A stretch of 64,000 nt of DNA from Strigamia acuminata (taxonomy: Eukaryota; Arthropoda; Chilopoda; Geophilomorpha; Linotaeniidae): contig OX442314.1 of the NCBI GenBank assembly GCA_949358305.1, positions 54,631,369 to 54,695,368 of the forward strand, in the 5' to 3' direction. Below are positions 50,011 to 60,958 of the stretch, piece after piece. The stretch's first letter is position 1; every line of letters begins with the position of its first letter. A model generated the notes under the pieces. That model saw only the letters and a list, made by a program, of their open reading frames with translations. It made no database searches and was not told the origin of the DNA. Both the position numbers and the translations under genes were made by a program.

Positions 50011-52846
50011 TTATTTAGGCAACATGTCCGTTGAATGATCGTTTGGATCTTTGTGCTCTTTGACGGTGCACAAAGGTCGGCCGGCATTTGGTCCTGACCG
50101 GAAGCCAGGGTTGATGTGGAGCCACACTTGTTTTATGCGGTCTACACCATCCCTTCGTCCAAAACCCATCTCGAAATACTCCTGCGGGTCTTGAGGCGTA
50201 ATTCGGGCGAACACCAGACGTTGATGCAGGATCCACGGCTGTTGTTCCTTGATGTGATTTTCCAGCCACGCGAGGACTCGGTTGCATAAATCCTCGCTGT
50301 TCTGGAGAATCGTTTTCGTCGCGCTCGTTATGTAGCAAAAGGCGTATAATGAGCGCAAACGTTGATAGGCGGTGAGGTAGGTGGCCATCTTTGATCCCCT
50401 ATCTCTTGGTGGCGAATCCTTTGGCGGTGGCGGTGGTGGCGGCGACTTTTTGCAGATCGAGAGGGATCTGGATCTGCGCGAAGCCGGGGTGCGCGTCTTT
50501 GGTCTGGCACCGCTGGCCACAGGCACGACGAGCTCGCGATCGTCGCTGTCGAGCCACTCCATCGGAGACGAGATGTTGCAACTCGGTGCCTCGGTTGCAC
50601 GGGAAACACTCGACGTTGCCGTGATGGCAGCGTGGAGTGGAGCTGCGGATGACGGTGGTGCGCCAGCGGGACGGGCGGTGGCTCGTTCCGTTACGCGCTG
50701 CTGTTTCAGCGTAGTCCATTCTTGCCGTAGTCGAATGGCGGATCCAGCCGGAGTTTCGCCAGTCGCCTCGGCTTGTTGCGTTAATTCGGCGAGCATCGTT
50801 GGAGGATCGGGGCGAACTGACTCCCAATCGTCCAGCAAGGCTCGTGGAAGCCCTAACGGCACGGTCCACAATCGAGTGGCGGCCGCCAAAGCAATCTGTG
50901 GGTCGGGAAAGACTCATTGGAACAGGATTCGAAGAAGTCCCTCCGACAACTTCCTGTTCATCTTCTGCAGCGTCCGTTGCAGTTGCTTGTCGGACTTGCA
51001 CGACGCAAGCTCTCGCGCAAGCCATTGCCATTCTTTCTCACCTTCGCGGATCTGAGCGAGTTGGTATTCGTCCAGATGCGCGAGGTACATCGCTTGGGCT
51101 GTCTCGGGAAACGATGAGAATCGCCTCCAGAGATCAGCGCACTCCTGTGCGGGAAATGGTTCTTGAGAGACGTATCCCTCAAAACGGATGACCGATGTCA
51201 CGTGTGGCACGGGCACCGATGGGTCTGGTCGCATGTCGCTGGTGACTGGACGGCAAGCGAACGGCAAAGAGGTGTTGACGTCTCCTTGACCGGCTTGCAA
51301 TGCGGCGATGCGTCGATCTTCTTTCGCTATCTCGTCCGACCAGTCAATCCGGCCGGAGGAGGAAGCGCTAAGCTGTGAAGCGTTGGACTTTTCTTCACGC
51401 GACGAGAGTGAACTCCTCGTGGAAGATTGGCGCGATTGCACTCGAGGTCGGCTTCGGGATGTGGGTCTCGACACGGACTTCGAATGTCTTTTTGGCGGCG
51501 TCGGCTCGCGTCGGTGATGTGAGCGATGACGAGTCTTCTGGAGTGGAGGTAACCCTCCAATGGCGCCTTCCCCCGACGACTGTGTTGGGGAGGAGCGACA
51601 GCCACTGTAGGGCGACCTCGATGATCGTGACCTCGACGTGGAGCGCGGTGGCACCACGTGGATGGTGGAAGCGACCTGTACCCGGGGCTCAGGCTCTGGA
51701 TACGGGTTTGGCACGAAATCAGCATGGAAACATCCGCCCATGGCTAGTTGATGCATTTCCGACTGGCATGTCGGCACCCAACGTTTCTTTCCGTCCGTTG
51801 TTACACGGAAAGATTCGTGGTAGAGGCGTACAACCTCGGCCTTGGTTTGGTCAAGACGTTGGAAGATGTCCTCCAAAATCTGTCGACGCTCCCACGCAGG
51901 AGCGTTGAAGTAACGGCGATGGTCTCGCGTTTCTTGAGCGATCACTGTGAAGGCGAAGTCGAGCAACACGTTTCGCAGTGGTCCGAAGGTGTCGCGCTTC
52001 ATTGCCCACTCGAGGGCGTCGCGATGACCGAATCCATCGATTAAATAGGCGATCCCAAACTTCGTTCCCCATCGCTTGTTTAAGGCTTTGGAGAATTTGT
52101 GGCGGGCCGCCCAAAACGTCAGTCTCCCCTTGGACTTGATGATTTCCGGCGGCAATGCATGTCGCCAGACTCCAGGAGCTGTCGGAACATCGGGGTGCAG
52201 ATCGAGATGCGTCTCCCGAAGCTGGATGATCTGTAAAATATTCGAAGAAATAATTAAAATCCATTTTTTCGTTAAAATTAATTATTTCCGAATTTTCAGT
52301 GAATAAAATCACGGGTGAGATTTCATTCGACGGTTTAGATTCGTTAAATTTTTCAAAATATTTGAAAAATCGTGAAAAACGTTGTTTCCGACGGCTATGT
52401 TTCAGTGTTTGGAGCGTTACCGTAGCAACGCCTCAAAAACGAGACACAGCGCCATCTGATGATAAAAATGGCGGCGCCTTCTTGCGAAGGCGTTACCAAC
52501 GAACTTTTCGCTTTTTCTGAGTGAAAATGCACTTTTAATTACTTTTCATGACTGAAAGGTAATTTTATTTTAAATTATTTACCCGGTCGTGTCTCTGTGC
52601 ACGAGTTTCGCCGTTTGGATCGGCGAATAGGCCTCCTCGTAGTCGGGGCTGAGACGGCGTGACAGGCAAACGGGCAGCAGCGTCGGCCAGAGCGGCTTGA
52701 GCTTCGGCGGACGCTTCGGCGGACTCTTCGGTGACATCCACGGATGCATTCGAAGTATTTGCGGAACCAAGCAGCGTCGAATTCGTTTCTAATTCGAGGC
52801 TGTTGGCACCGGCTTCGCTTCCTTCTTTCGGTTCCTCTCCTTCCAT
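50011..52846 (-). CDS. Element A ORF3, two exons, one in-frame TGA
   Basis: Exon 1 (52846-52583) encodes 88 acidic/Ala-rich residues starting MEGEEPKEGSEAG. The frame joins exon 2 (52230-50011) in phase 0 across a 352-nt GT-AG intron. Exon 2 has an N-terminal globular-looking domain (W-A-A-R-H-K-F-S-K-A-L-N), a long Arg/Ser-rich stretch, a helical domain and a C-terminal Trp-rich region ending D-M-L-P-K. At 50914-50916 the codon is TGA where B has GGA, so this copy is interrupted once. No signal peptide or transmembrane segment is seen, so it is not an envelope protein. Function unknown; the Arg/Ser tract suggests RNA or nuclear interaction. Confidence 0.65.
52231..52582 (-). other. Intron of ORF3, element A (352 nt)
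   Basis: Donor CGG|GTAAAT and acceptor TATTTTACAG|ATC. Length and phase match the intron in element B exactly. A second possible small intron in the leader (52932-52855, GTAAGT...TTAG) lies just before the ORF3 ATG. Confidence 0.65.
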
Positions 52847-53053
52847 TTGAACGACTAATCCAAATGGAAAAGAAAAACGAAAATTAATTTATTAGTTTTT
52901 CTTTGGAAAATTCCAAAGAAAAAACTACTTACAATTGAAGATTCGGGAGAATTTATCCAACGGTTTCTCTTTTGGTTTTGGGGATGAGCACTTAGCACAC
53001 GTGTGAGATCGAAGTGAACTCAGACGCGAAGTGATCGTTTCAAATACCGGAAG
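52847..53053 (-). other. Pol-ORF3 spacer, element A
   Basis: About 200 bases, AT-rich, containing an inverted pair TTCTTTGGAA/TTCCAAAGAA and the GTAAGT donor at 52932. No ORF. Confidence 0.4.
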
Positions 53054-56000
53054 TTACGTTTGGGTAACGTCGCTATTAGTGACGTCATCCAATCTTATTG
53101 TTTGGTCGGTTACCTTAGGGCTCGAGGAATTGCTCCTGACGTCATAAGGCTGATCCCTGGATCTCGAGGTTAGCGAGGGGAGAAGACACATGTTGTTCTT
53201 TCCTCTCGGTTTACGAGTCCGAAGATTATATCTCTTTGTCGGCGAGGGATTTATTGTATTTAAATCGCCGTCTTCATTGTCATCGGAGACTGAGTCAGAT
53301 GAGTCTTTTATTTCAGATGTTTTTTGTTTCTTTTCTAAAAACACCTTTTTATTTAATTTTTTAGCAATTTCAAGTTTTTTGAAACTGTCACGAAGCTCAA
53401 CGTCGTTATTCACGAGGTCTGACTCCATTTGTGGTTTGGATGAATTATCGACAGGTATTTTCTTTAATTCATCGTCATCTAACGTATTAATTATATTTTC
53501 AGTCGTTTGACCGACTTCTTCGCCTTCTAACCATACTTCCTGGTCGAAACTCGGGAAATACGGAGTTAATTCAGACGAATGGACAGCTGGAAATATTTCG
53601 TTATTCTCTAGCTTTCTCAATTCTACCGAACCTCCCTGTAATACTTTGGTTATTACATAAGGTCCTGTTCTTTTATCAGCGATGCCAGCTGCAATGCCGC
53701 GGGCAGCGCTCGACAAAACATGAGAATCTCTCCAAACTAAATCGTTTAATTTAAAATTGGAGAATTTCTCACCTTCTTTTTTAAGATTAACTCGTCTACG
53801 CAAATCTAACACGTGTGACATCATGTGCTGATATGTTTCGGCGATAACGGCTTCTAATTTTTGCACGTATAAATGTGGGTTTTTTGGATCTACGACCAAA
53901 ATTCCTTCAGGTATTCTTGGATCCCAAGGTACTCTGAGTTCGCGAAAAAAGTTAAGAAATGCGGGAGAGAAGTCTCTTCCTCTCGTCACCGTAGTTCTCA
54001 AACTAAATGCAAATTCACGCAAATATTCGTCCCATTTGGAATGAACAGATGAATAAATTGCAACCAAATATTTGATGTCACGGTTAACCCTTTCAACCGG
54101 GTTAGCTTGTGGGTGATACGTTGAAGTTGGTGTTGGAACCATCTTGAACTTTTCACAAAATTTTTTAAAGACTTGGGCACGAAATTGCGGGCCGTTGTCA
54201 GAAATAATTTTACGAGGGAATCCCATACTCATGGAAAGGTGATAAATGCAATTTGCTACTTTCCCGGCAGTGGGGTTACACATTGGATATAATTCTGGCC
54301 AATGAGTTGCCACGTCAAGTATGACTAAAATATGTGTGTTGTTTTTGCGCGTCCGAGGTTTCGGGCCGGTCAAATCAACACTTAGACAGTCAAATGGGCT
54401 GTACGGACCCATTTGCGCTGCTTCAATTTGTCCTTTCGTTCGAGGCTTGCAAGCTTGACAACGCTCACAATGTCGAATGAATCTCGTAATGTCCGATTTC
54501 ATGCCTTTCCAGGTATAAATTCGGCGTGCTCGATAAAGAGTCCTTGCAATTCCTGGGTGGCCAGAAAGTGGGTGGCCATGCATCAACCAAATAATTTTAT
54601 ACTTCAATGTCTGAGGTACAAAAACTTTGAGTGCTCTGCCATCCTCCCCCAATTCATCAGACATTGTGGGATTAAATTGCATTAATAAGTCATCTTCAAT
54701 TAAGAAGGTGGTTGCGTATTTTCTATATTGTTTCCTCTGCAGTCGCGTTGTGACGTCAGGCGGAAATTGATTGCAATCTAAAAAATTACGCATCAATTGG
54801 CAAACTTTATCTTCTTTTTGGGCCTTGATTATGTCTTCCCTTGTGGGGGGTTCACAATCAAGACGCTCTACGACTTTGGCGACAAATGCTTTTATTAAAA
54901 CATTTGACGAAGGAACTTGGAATTTCCTTGAAATTTGCGCTCTTATGACGTCATCTGATTCCTCAGAGGGGTCATAAATTTTAGTCCAGTAGTTGACGAA
55001 TTCGTGATCTTCCTTTTCCTCCAGCGTGGAGATAGGAAGTTCATGGAATTTTCCCATTTTCCAATTTCGTTGTGGTGATGGACAATAAGATAATAATTCG
55101 TCATTATCTCCATCATCTTCAGGATTTTCCGGTTTGTCAATCGGTGATCTGGATAAAGCATCCGCTAAAACATTTAGTGGACCTTTAATATATTGTATTT
55201 CGAAAGAGTAGCGCATCAGCTCCATTTGCCAACGCGCTAACCTTCCGGCAGGTTCGTCTAACTGCATCAACCATTTTAGTGCTTGATGGTCAGTCCTAAC
55301 TATGAATGTGGTAAATTCCAAATAATGTCGGAATTTACGTAATGCCCAGATTACCGCAAGGCATTCTAATTCTGTGGCGCTGTAATTTATCTCAGCAGGT
55401 TGCAAACTTCTGCTGGCATAAACACAAGGCACTTCGATATTTTGATCATCGATTTCTCTCATTTGCATAAGCGCGGCGCCTAGTCCTTTTCTGCTGGCGT
55501 CGGTATGCACAATAAATGGTTCTGTCAAATCAGGCATGGCCATTGTTTCTGCATTCGTCAAAGCATCTTTTATTTGATCAAAAGCTTCTTGATGAATTTC
55601 TGACCAAATAAATTCTACATCCTTTTTGAGTAAAGGACGTAGAGGTTCTGTCATGACTGCTAGATTCTTGAGTAATCTGTGAAAAAAGTTCACCATTCCC
55701 AAAAATCTTTGCAACTCTTTCAAATTTGAAGGAGCTGGCATTTCTTTAATGGCGGCGACTTTTTTAGGGTCGACACTAACTCCTTGAACGCTTAACTTGT
55801 AACCAAGAAAAGTTAATTCTTTTCTGCCAAATTTCGATTTTTCTGGATGAACATGAAGATTTGCATTTTCAAGTTTACTCAGAATTTCTTCCAGATGAAT
55901 CATGTGTTCTTCAAAATTTTTTGATATAATAATTATATCATCGAGGTATGCCCATGCGAATTTTCGATAGGCGTCCCCCAAAATCTTCTCTATCAACTTT

Positions 56001-56651
56001 TGAAAAGTTGACGGCGCATTTACGAGGCCAAAGGGCATGACTCGAAATTGTAGTCGACCCAAAGGGCTCCAAAACGCAGTTTTAGCACGGTCGTTCGGAT
56101 GAACCTCTATTTGCCAATAGCCTTTTGACAAATCTATTGTTGTGACCCATTCAAACCTTCCGAGTTCTCGCAAGATTTCCTCAATGCTGGGCATTTGAGG
56201 AGGGTCATATAATGTGTGCGCATTGAGTGGTCTAAAATCAATGCAGAGTCTCGGATCACAATCCGGACGCATCACTAGAACTATTCGCATCCCATAGTCT
56301 CCAGTGGCTTGTTCAACGTACCCATTATCCAACATATCTTGACAGATTTGACGGATAATTTCACGTTTCTGTGGATTTACGCTTTTAAACGGAACTCTAA
56401 TAGGAACTTTAGTGTCCAGTTTAATTTCATGCCTAACGAGGTGTGTTCTACCTGGTCGGCGTGATAAAATCTTTTCATGTTTCTTTAATACTTTTTCAAG
56501 CATTAAATTATTTTCCATTGACAAATTAGCGTCGCTAACAAGTCTTTGCACTATATTTTCTTCATCGGCAACTTTAGCTTGACATGCAGTGGCGGAACCA
56601 GCTTTCATGTGATTTGCTTTAATAAAGTCGCGTTTCATGATTTCTTCGGGT
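53054..56651 (-). CDS. pol: Element A pol: RT, RNase H, integrase (5' end cut by element B)
   Basis: An open frame of about 1199 codons with no internal stop. RT motifs RLCIDFRPLNAHT, TTIDLSKGYWQIE and Y-L-D-D-I-I; RNase H H-T-D-A-S-R-K-G-L-G-A and T-D-H-Q-A-L-K-W-L; integrase finger HGHPLSGHPG ... C-E-R-C-Q-A-C; core L-S-V-D-L-T-G-P, I-S-D-N-G-P-Q-F, N-P-V-E-R-V-N-R-D; GPY-type end T-G-P-Y-V-I-T-K. The acidic then basic tail ends N-S-D-V-T-Q-T. The N-terminal part is displaced by the B LTR at 56652, inside the stretch K-R-D-F preceded by E-E-I. Confidence 0.92.
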
Positions 56652-57738
56652 TGCGGCGATCCGGGTTTTTACTTATTAAATTATATAAATTCAATAAGCA
56701 ATCGTCGGTGAGATGCCGTACAGGACTTCTACTCTGTGGCTAAATGGTTGTCTAGGGGAATGATTTTTACACGGAGAGTAAAAGGAAAAATTAGATTGTT
56801 TTAATCGTTCTAAATACACTTGATATATGCAAAGGGAAAATAATAATAGTGTAATGACTGGGTCGATCTGGCTTCTCTTTGTACTTGGGCACTCACAGTT
56901 GACCGTTGGTTCCAAGATGGCGTCGATGGCGTCGTGTGAGCGCGGGATTTTAGCGGAGTAAACTCGACGCTAAAATACGTTGCTAGATATACTAAAATCC
57001 TCGTGGAGCACGCTCGACACGAGAATACTTCTCACACACAGTGAAAGTGATTATTACGGAGCAAGCTCGACGTAACAATCCGTCTTAACACACAGATTCC
57101 TTTGTGGAGCAAGCTCGACACAAAGAACTACAAATTGACAGAGCAAGCTCTATGTCAATTCCACACAGAAATGGCTTAAATTACGCGTAGTAATTCAAGC
57201 AGTGAAAGCGCTATTCCGTACAGTGGGTACAGACCAGCAATGAAACTCAATTTGTCCAATATCACAGATCACACTTAGCAGTTTTTGGCATAAGTTTGAC
57301 ACGGTTGTGAACAGTTTGGAGGCAGAATCAAGAGTGCGGGAAGAGTGGGCCAAAACCGTTTGGCTCACTTCTAAATCTGCTCAGAAAAGCTGCGCAGATG
57401 ACGAGTTGCATGAAGATCACACACGGCCGCCTTCGGGTCGTGTGCAACAATCGAGCCGGGCACGCGCGAGGGGAAGGGATGCTCCGCCCAGGCACACGCC
57501 TAGCAGCATCATCAAAGCAATGCACGCTGCAGCGCGATTGGTTGACGCTGTTGCTGGGCCAAAACTTGCTGCAAAACACAATATTATTTGGGTAATATTG
57601 TGTCTTGTTTTATATTTTATTAATGTATGTTTTATTTCAATTTACATTGAAACAAAACATATAAGCTTGTTGAATATGTTTATAAGACAATTTGGAAATA
57701 TGGTGCGCACTCAAATAGGAATATTTGAGGTCACCACA
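56652..57738 (-). repeat. 3' LTR of element B (1087 bp)
   Basis: TG...CA on the minus strand, preceded by the polypurine tract AAAAGGGGGGAAAG (57739-57752). It carries the hairpin array at 56947-57160; hairpin 2 has arms ATCCTCGTG/CACGAGAAT, in which the internal C-A mismatch of D is repaired. Confidence 0.92.
56947..57160. repeat. Five-hairpin array in the LTR of element B
   Basis: Same five stem-loops as in D and A with loops GAGTAAACTCGA, GAGCACGCTCGA, GAGCAAGCTCGA (twice) and GAGCAAGCTCTA. Confidence 0.85.
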
Positions 57739-57911
57739 CTTTCCCCCCTTTTAAGAAAGAATCTTATTCTTTTCCAAAAAGAGACAGGTAAGTATAGGAA
57801 TAAATACACAAGGTTTCAAAGTAAAATGGAACAGGATATATATTTATTCTTTTTTATTACAATATAAAAATAAAAAAGGAATTATTTTTAATGAACGGGC
57901 GTGTTCCCTAA

Positions 57912-60748
57912 TTATTTCGGCAACATGTCCGTCGAATGATCGTTTGGATCTTTGTGCTCGGTGACGGTGCACAAAGGTCGGCCGGCGTTTGGTCCTGACC
58001 GGAAGCCAGGGTTGATGTGGAGCCACACTTGCTTGATGCGGTCCACACCATCCCTTCGTCCAAAACCCATCTCGAAATACTCCTGCGGGTCTTGAGGCGT
58101 AATTCGAGCGAACACCAGACGTTGATGCAGGATCCACGGCTGTTGTTCCTTGATATGGTTTTCCAGCCACGCGAGGACTCGGTTGCATAAATCCTCGCTG
58201 TTCTGGAGAATCGTTTTCGTCGCGCTCGTTATGTAGCAAAAAGCGTATAAAGAGCGCAAACGTTGATAGGCAGTGAGGTAGGTGGCCATTTTCGATCCCC
58301 TATCTCTCGGCGGCGAATCCTTTGGAGGAGGCGGCGGTGGCGGCGACTTCTTGCAGATCGAGAGGGATCTGGATCTGCGCGAAGCCGGGGTGCGCGTCTT
58401 TGGTCTGGCACCGCTGGCCACAGGCACGACGAACTCGCGATCGTCGCTGTCGAGCCACTCCATCGGAGACGAGACGTTGCAACTCGGTGCCTCGGTTGCA
58501 CGGGAAACACTCGACGTTGCCGTGATGGCAGCGTGGAGTGGAGCTGCGGATGACGGTGGTGCGCCAGCGGGACGGGCGGTGGCTCGTTCCGTTGCGCGCT
58601 GCTGCTTTAGTGTAGCCCATTCCTGCCGTAGTCGAATGGCGGATCCAGCCGGAGTTTCGCCAGTCGCCTCGGCTTGTTGCGTCAATTCGGCGAGCATCGT
58701 TGGAGGATCGGGGCGAACTGACTCCCAATCGTCCAGCAAGGCTCGTGGAAGCCCTAACGGCACGGTCCACAATCGAGTGGCGGCGGCCAGAGCAATCTGT
58801 GGGTCAGGAAAGACTCCTTGGAACAGGATTCGAAGAAGTCCTTCCGACAACTTCCTGTTCATCCTCTGCAGCGTCCGTTGCAGTTGCTTGTCGGACTTGC
58901 ACGACGCAAGCTCTCGCGCAAGCCATTGCCATTCTTTCTCACCTTCGCGGATCTGAGCGAGTTGGTATTCGTCCAGATGCGCGAGGTACATCGCTTGGGC
59001 TGTCTCGGGAAACGATGAGAATCGCCTCCAGAGATCAGCGCACTCCTGTGCGGGAAATGGTTCGTGAGAGACGTATCCCTCAAAACGGATGACCGATGTC
59101 ACTTGTGGCACGGGCACCGATGGGTCTGGTCGCATGTCGCTGGTAACTGGACGGCAAGCAAACGGCAAAGAGGTGTTGACGTCTCCTTGACCGGCTTGCA
59201 ATGCGGCGATGCGTCGGTCTTCCTTCGCTACCTCGTCCGTCCAGTCAATCCGGCCGGAGGAGGAAGCGGTAAGCTGCGAAGCGTTGGATCGTTCTTCACG
59301 CGACGAGAGTGAACTCCTCGTGGAAGATTGGCGCGATTGCACTCGAGGTCGGCTTCGGGATGTGGGTCTCGACACGGACTTCGAATGTCTTTTTGGCGGC
59401 GTCGACTCGCGTCGGTGATGTGAGCGATGACGAGTCTTCTGGAGTGGAGGTAACCCTCCAATGGCGCCTTCCCCCGACGACTGGGTTGGGGAGGAGCGAC
59501 GGCCACTGTAGGGCGACCTCGATGATCGTGACCTCGACGTGGAGCGCGGTGGCACCACGTGGATGGTGGAAGCGACCTGTACCCGGGGCTCAGGCTCTGG
59601 ATACGGGTTTGGCACGAAATCAGCATGGAAACATCCGCCCATGGCTAGTTGATGCATCTCCGATTGGCATGTCGGCACCCAACGTTTCTTTCCGTCTGTA
59701 GTCACACGGAAAGATTCGTGGTAGAGGCGCACAACCTCGGCTTTGGTTTGGTCCAAGCGTTGGAAAATGTCCTCCAAAATCTGTCGGCGCTCCCACGCAG
59801 GAGCGTTGAAGTAACGGCGATGGTCTCGCGTTTCTTGAGCGATCACTGTGAAGGCGAAGTCGAGCAACACGTTTCGCAGTGGTCCGAAGGTGTCGCGCTT
59901 CATTGCCCACTCGAGGGCGTCGCGATGACCGAATCCATCGATTAAGTAGGCGATCCGAAACTTCGTTCCCCATCGCTTGTTTAAGGCCTTGGAGAATTTG
60001 TGTCGGGCCGCCCAAAACGTCAGTCTTCCTTTGGACTTGATGATTTCTGGCGGCAATGCATGTCGCCAGACACCAGGAGCGGTCGGAACATCGGGGTGCA
60101 AGTCGAGATGCGTCTCCCGAAGTTGGATGATCTGTAAAATATTCGAAGAAATAATTAAAATCCATTTTTTCGTGTAAAATAATTATTTCCGAATTTTCAG
60201 TGAATAAAATCACGGGTGAGATTTCATTCGGCAGTTTAGATTCGTTAAATTTTTCAAAATATTTGAAAAATCGTGAAAAGCGTTGTTTCCGACGGCTATG
60301 TTTCAGTGTTTGGAGCGTTGCCGTAGCAACGCCTCAAAAATGAGACACAGCGCTATCTGATGATAAAAATGGCGGCGCCTTCTCGCGAAGGCGTTACCAA
60401 CAAACTTTTCGCTTTTTCTGAGTGAAAATGCACTTTTAATTACTTTTCATGACTGAAAGGTAATTTTATTTTAAATTATTTACCCGGTCGTGTCTCTGTG
60501 CACGAGTTTTCGCCGTTTGGATCGGCGAATAGGCCTCCTCGTAGTCGGGGCTGAGACGGCGTGACTGGCAAACGGGCAGCAGCGTCGGCCAGAGCGGCTT
60601 GAGCTTCGGCGGACGCTTCGGCGGACTCTTCGGTGACATCCACGGATGTATTCGAAGTATTTGCGGAACCAAGCAGCGTCGAATTTGTTTCTAATTCGAG
60701 GCTGTTGGCGCCGGCTTCGCTTCCTTCTTTCGGTTCCTCTCCTTCCAT
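57912..60748 (-). CDS. Element B ORF3, two exons, exon 1 frameshifted
   Basis: Exon 2 (60131-57912) is intact over about 740 codons, with the same domain order as in A: globular N-terminal part, Arg/Ser-rich middle (about residues 190-290), helical part (L-W-R-R-F-S-S-F) and C-terminal Y-L-T-A-Y-Q-R-L-R-S-L-Y region. Exon 1 (60748-60484) has one extra T in a T run at 60507-60510, so its end reads N-S-C-T-E-T instead of T-R-A-Q-R-H and the splice phase is lost. A has the opposite state, with exon 1 good and exon 2 stopped. A functional parent with both intact is implied. Downstream of pol, upstream of the 3' LTR; not envelope-like. Confidence 0.65.
60132..60483 (-). other. Intron of ORF3, element B (352 nt)
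   Basis: GGTAAAT donor and TTTTACAG acceptor at the same places as in A, same length. Apart from the T insertion in the exon, the junction would be phase 0. Confidence 0.65.
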
Positions 60749-60958
60749 TTGAACGACTAATCCAAATGGAAAAGAAAAACGAAAATTAATTTATTAGTTT
60801 TTTCCTTGGAAAATTCCAAAGAAAAAACTACTTACAATTGAAGATTCTCGTTGAAATAATCCGGTTGTTGCTTTTGGTTTTTTGGGAGATGAGCACTTAG
60901 CACACGTGTGAGATCGAAGTGAACTCAGACGCGAAGTGATCAGTTCAAATACCGGAAG

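Larger units (their letters stand above)
48753..56651 (-). mobile_element. Element A: D-family Gypsy element (3' LTR, ORF3, most of pol), host of element B
   Basis: Read on the minus strand: pol from 56651, spliced ORF3, polypurine tract and 3' LTR 49829-48753. Its upstream part (protease, gag and 5' LTR) is not here because the 3' LTR of element B follows directly at 56652. The missing part is expected past the window end. Its 3' end lies in the C LTR. Confidence 0.88.

Noticed and set aside
44420-50916. Reassigned TGA codon in this genome
   Set aside because: The B copy has GGA where A has TGA, and TGA ends other frames normally (for example near 7405), so mutation explains at least one case.
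52854-52931. Small second intron before the ORF3 ATG in A
   Set aside because: Only consensus-level GTAAGT and TTAG; noted within the intron entry but too weak to list as its own feature.
57912-60101. ORF3 of B as an envelope gene
   Set aside because: No signal peptide, furin-like site, fusion peptide or transmembrane segment; Arg/Ser-rich and helical instead.
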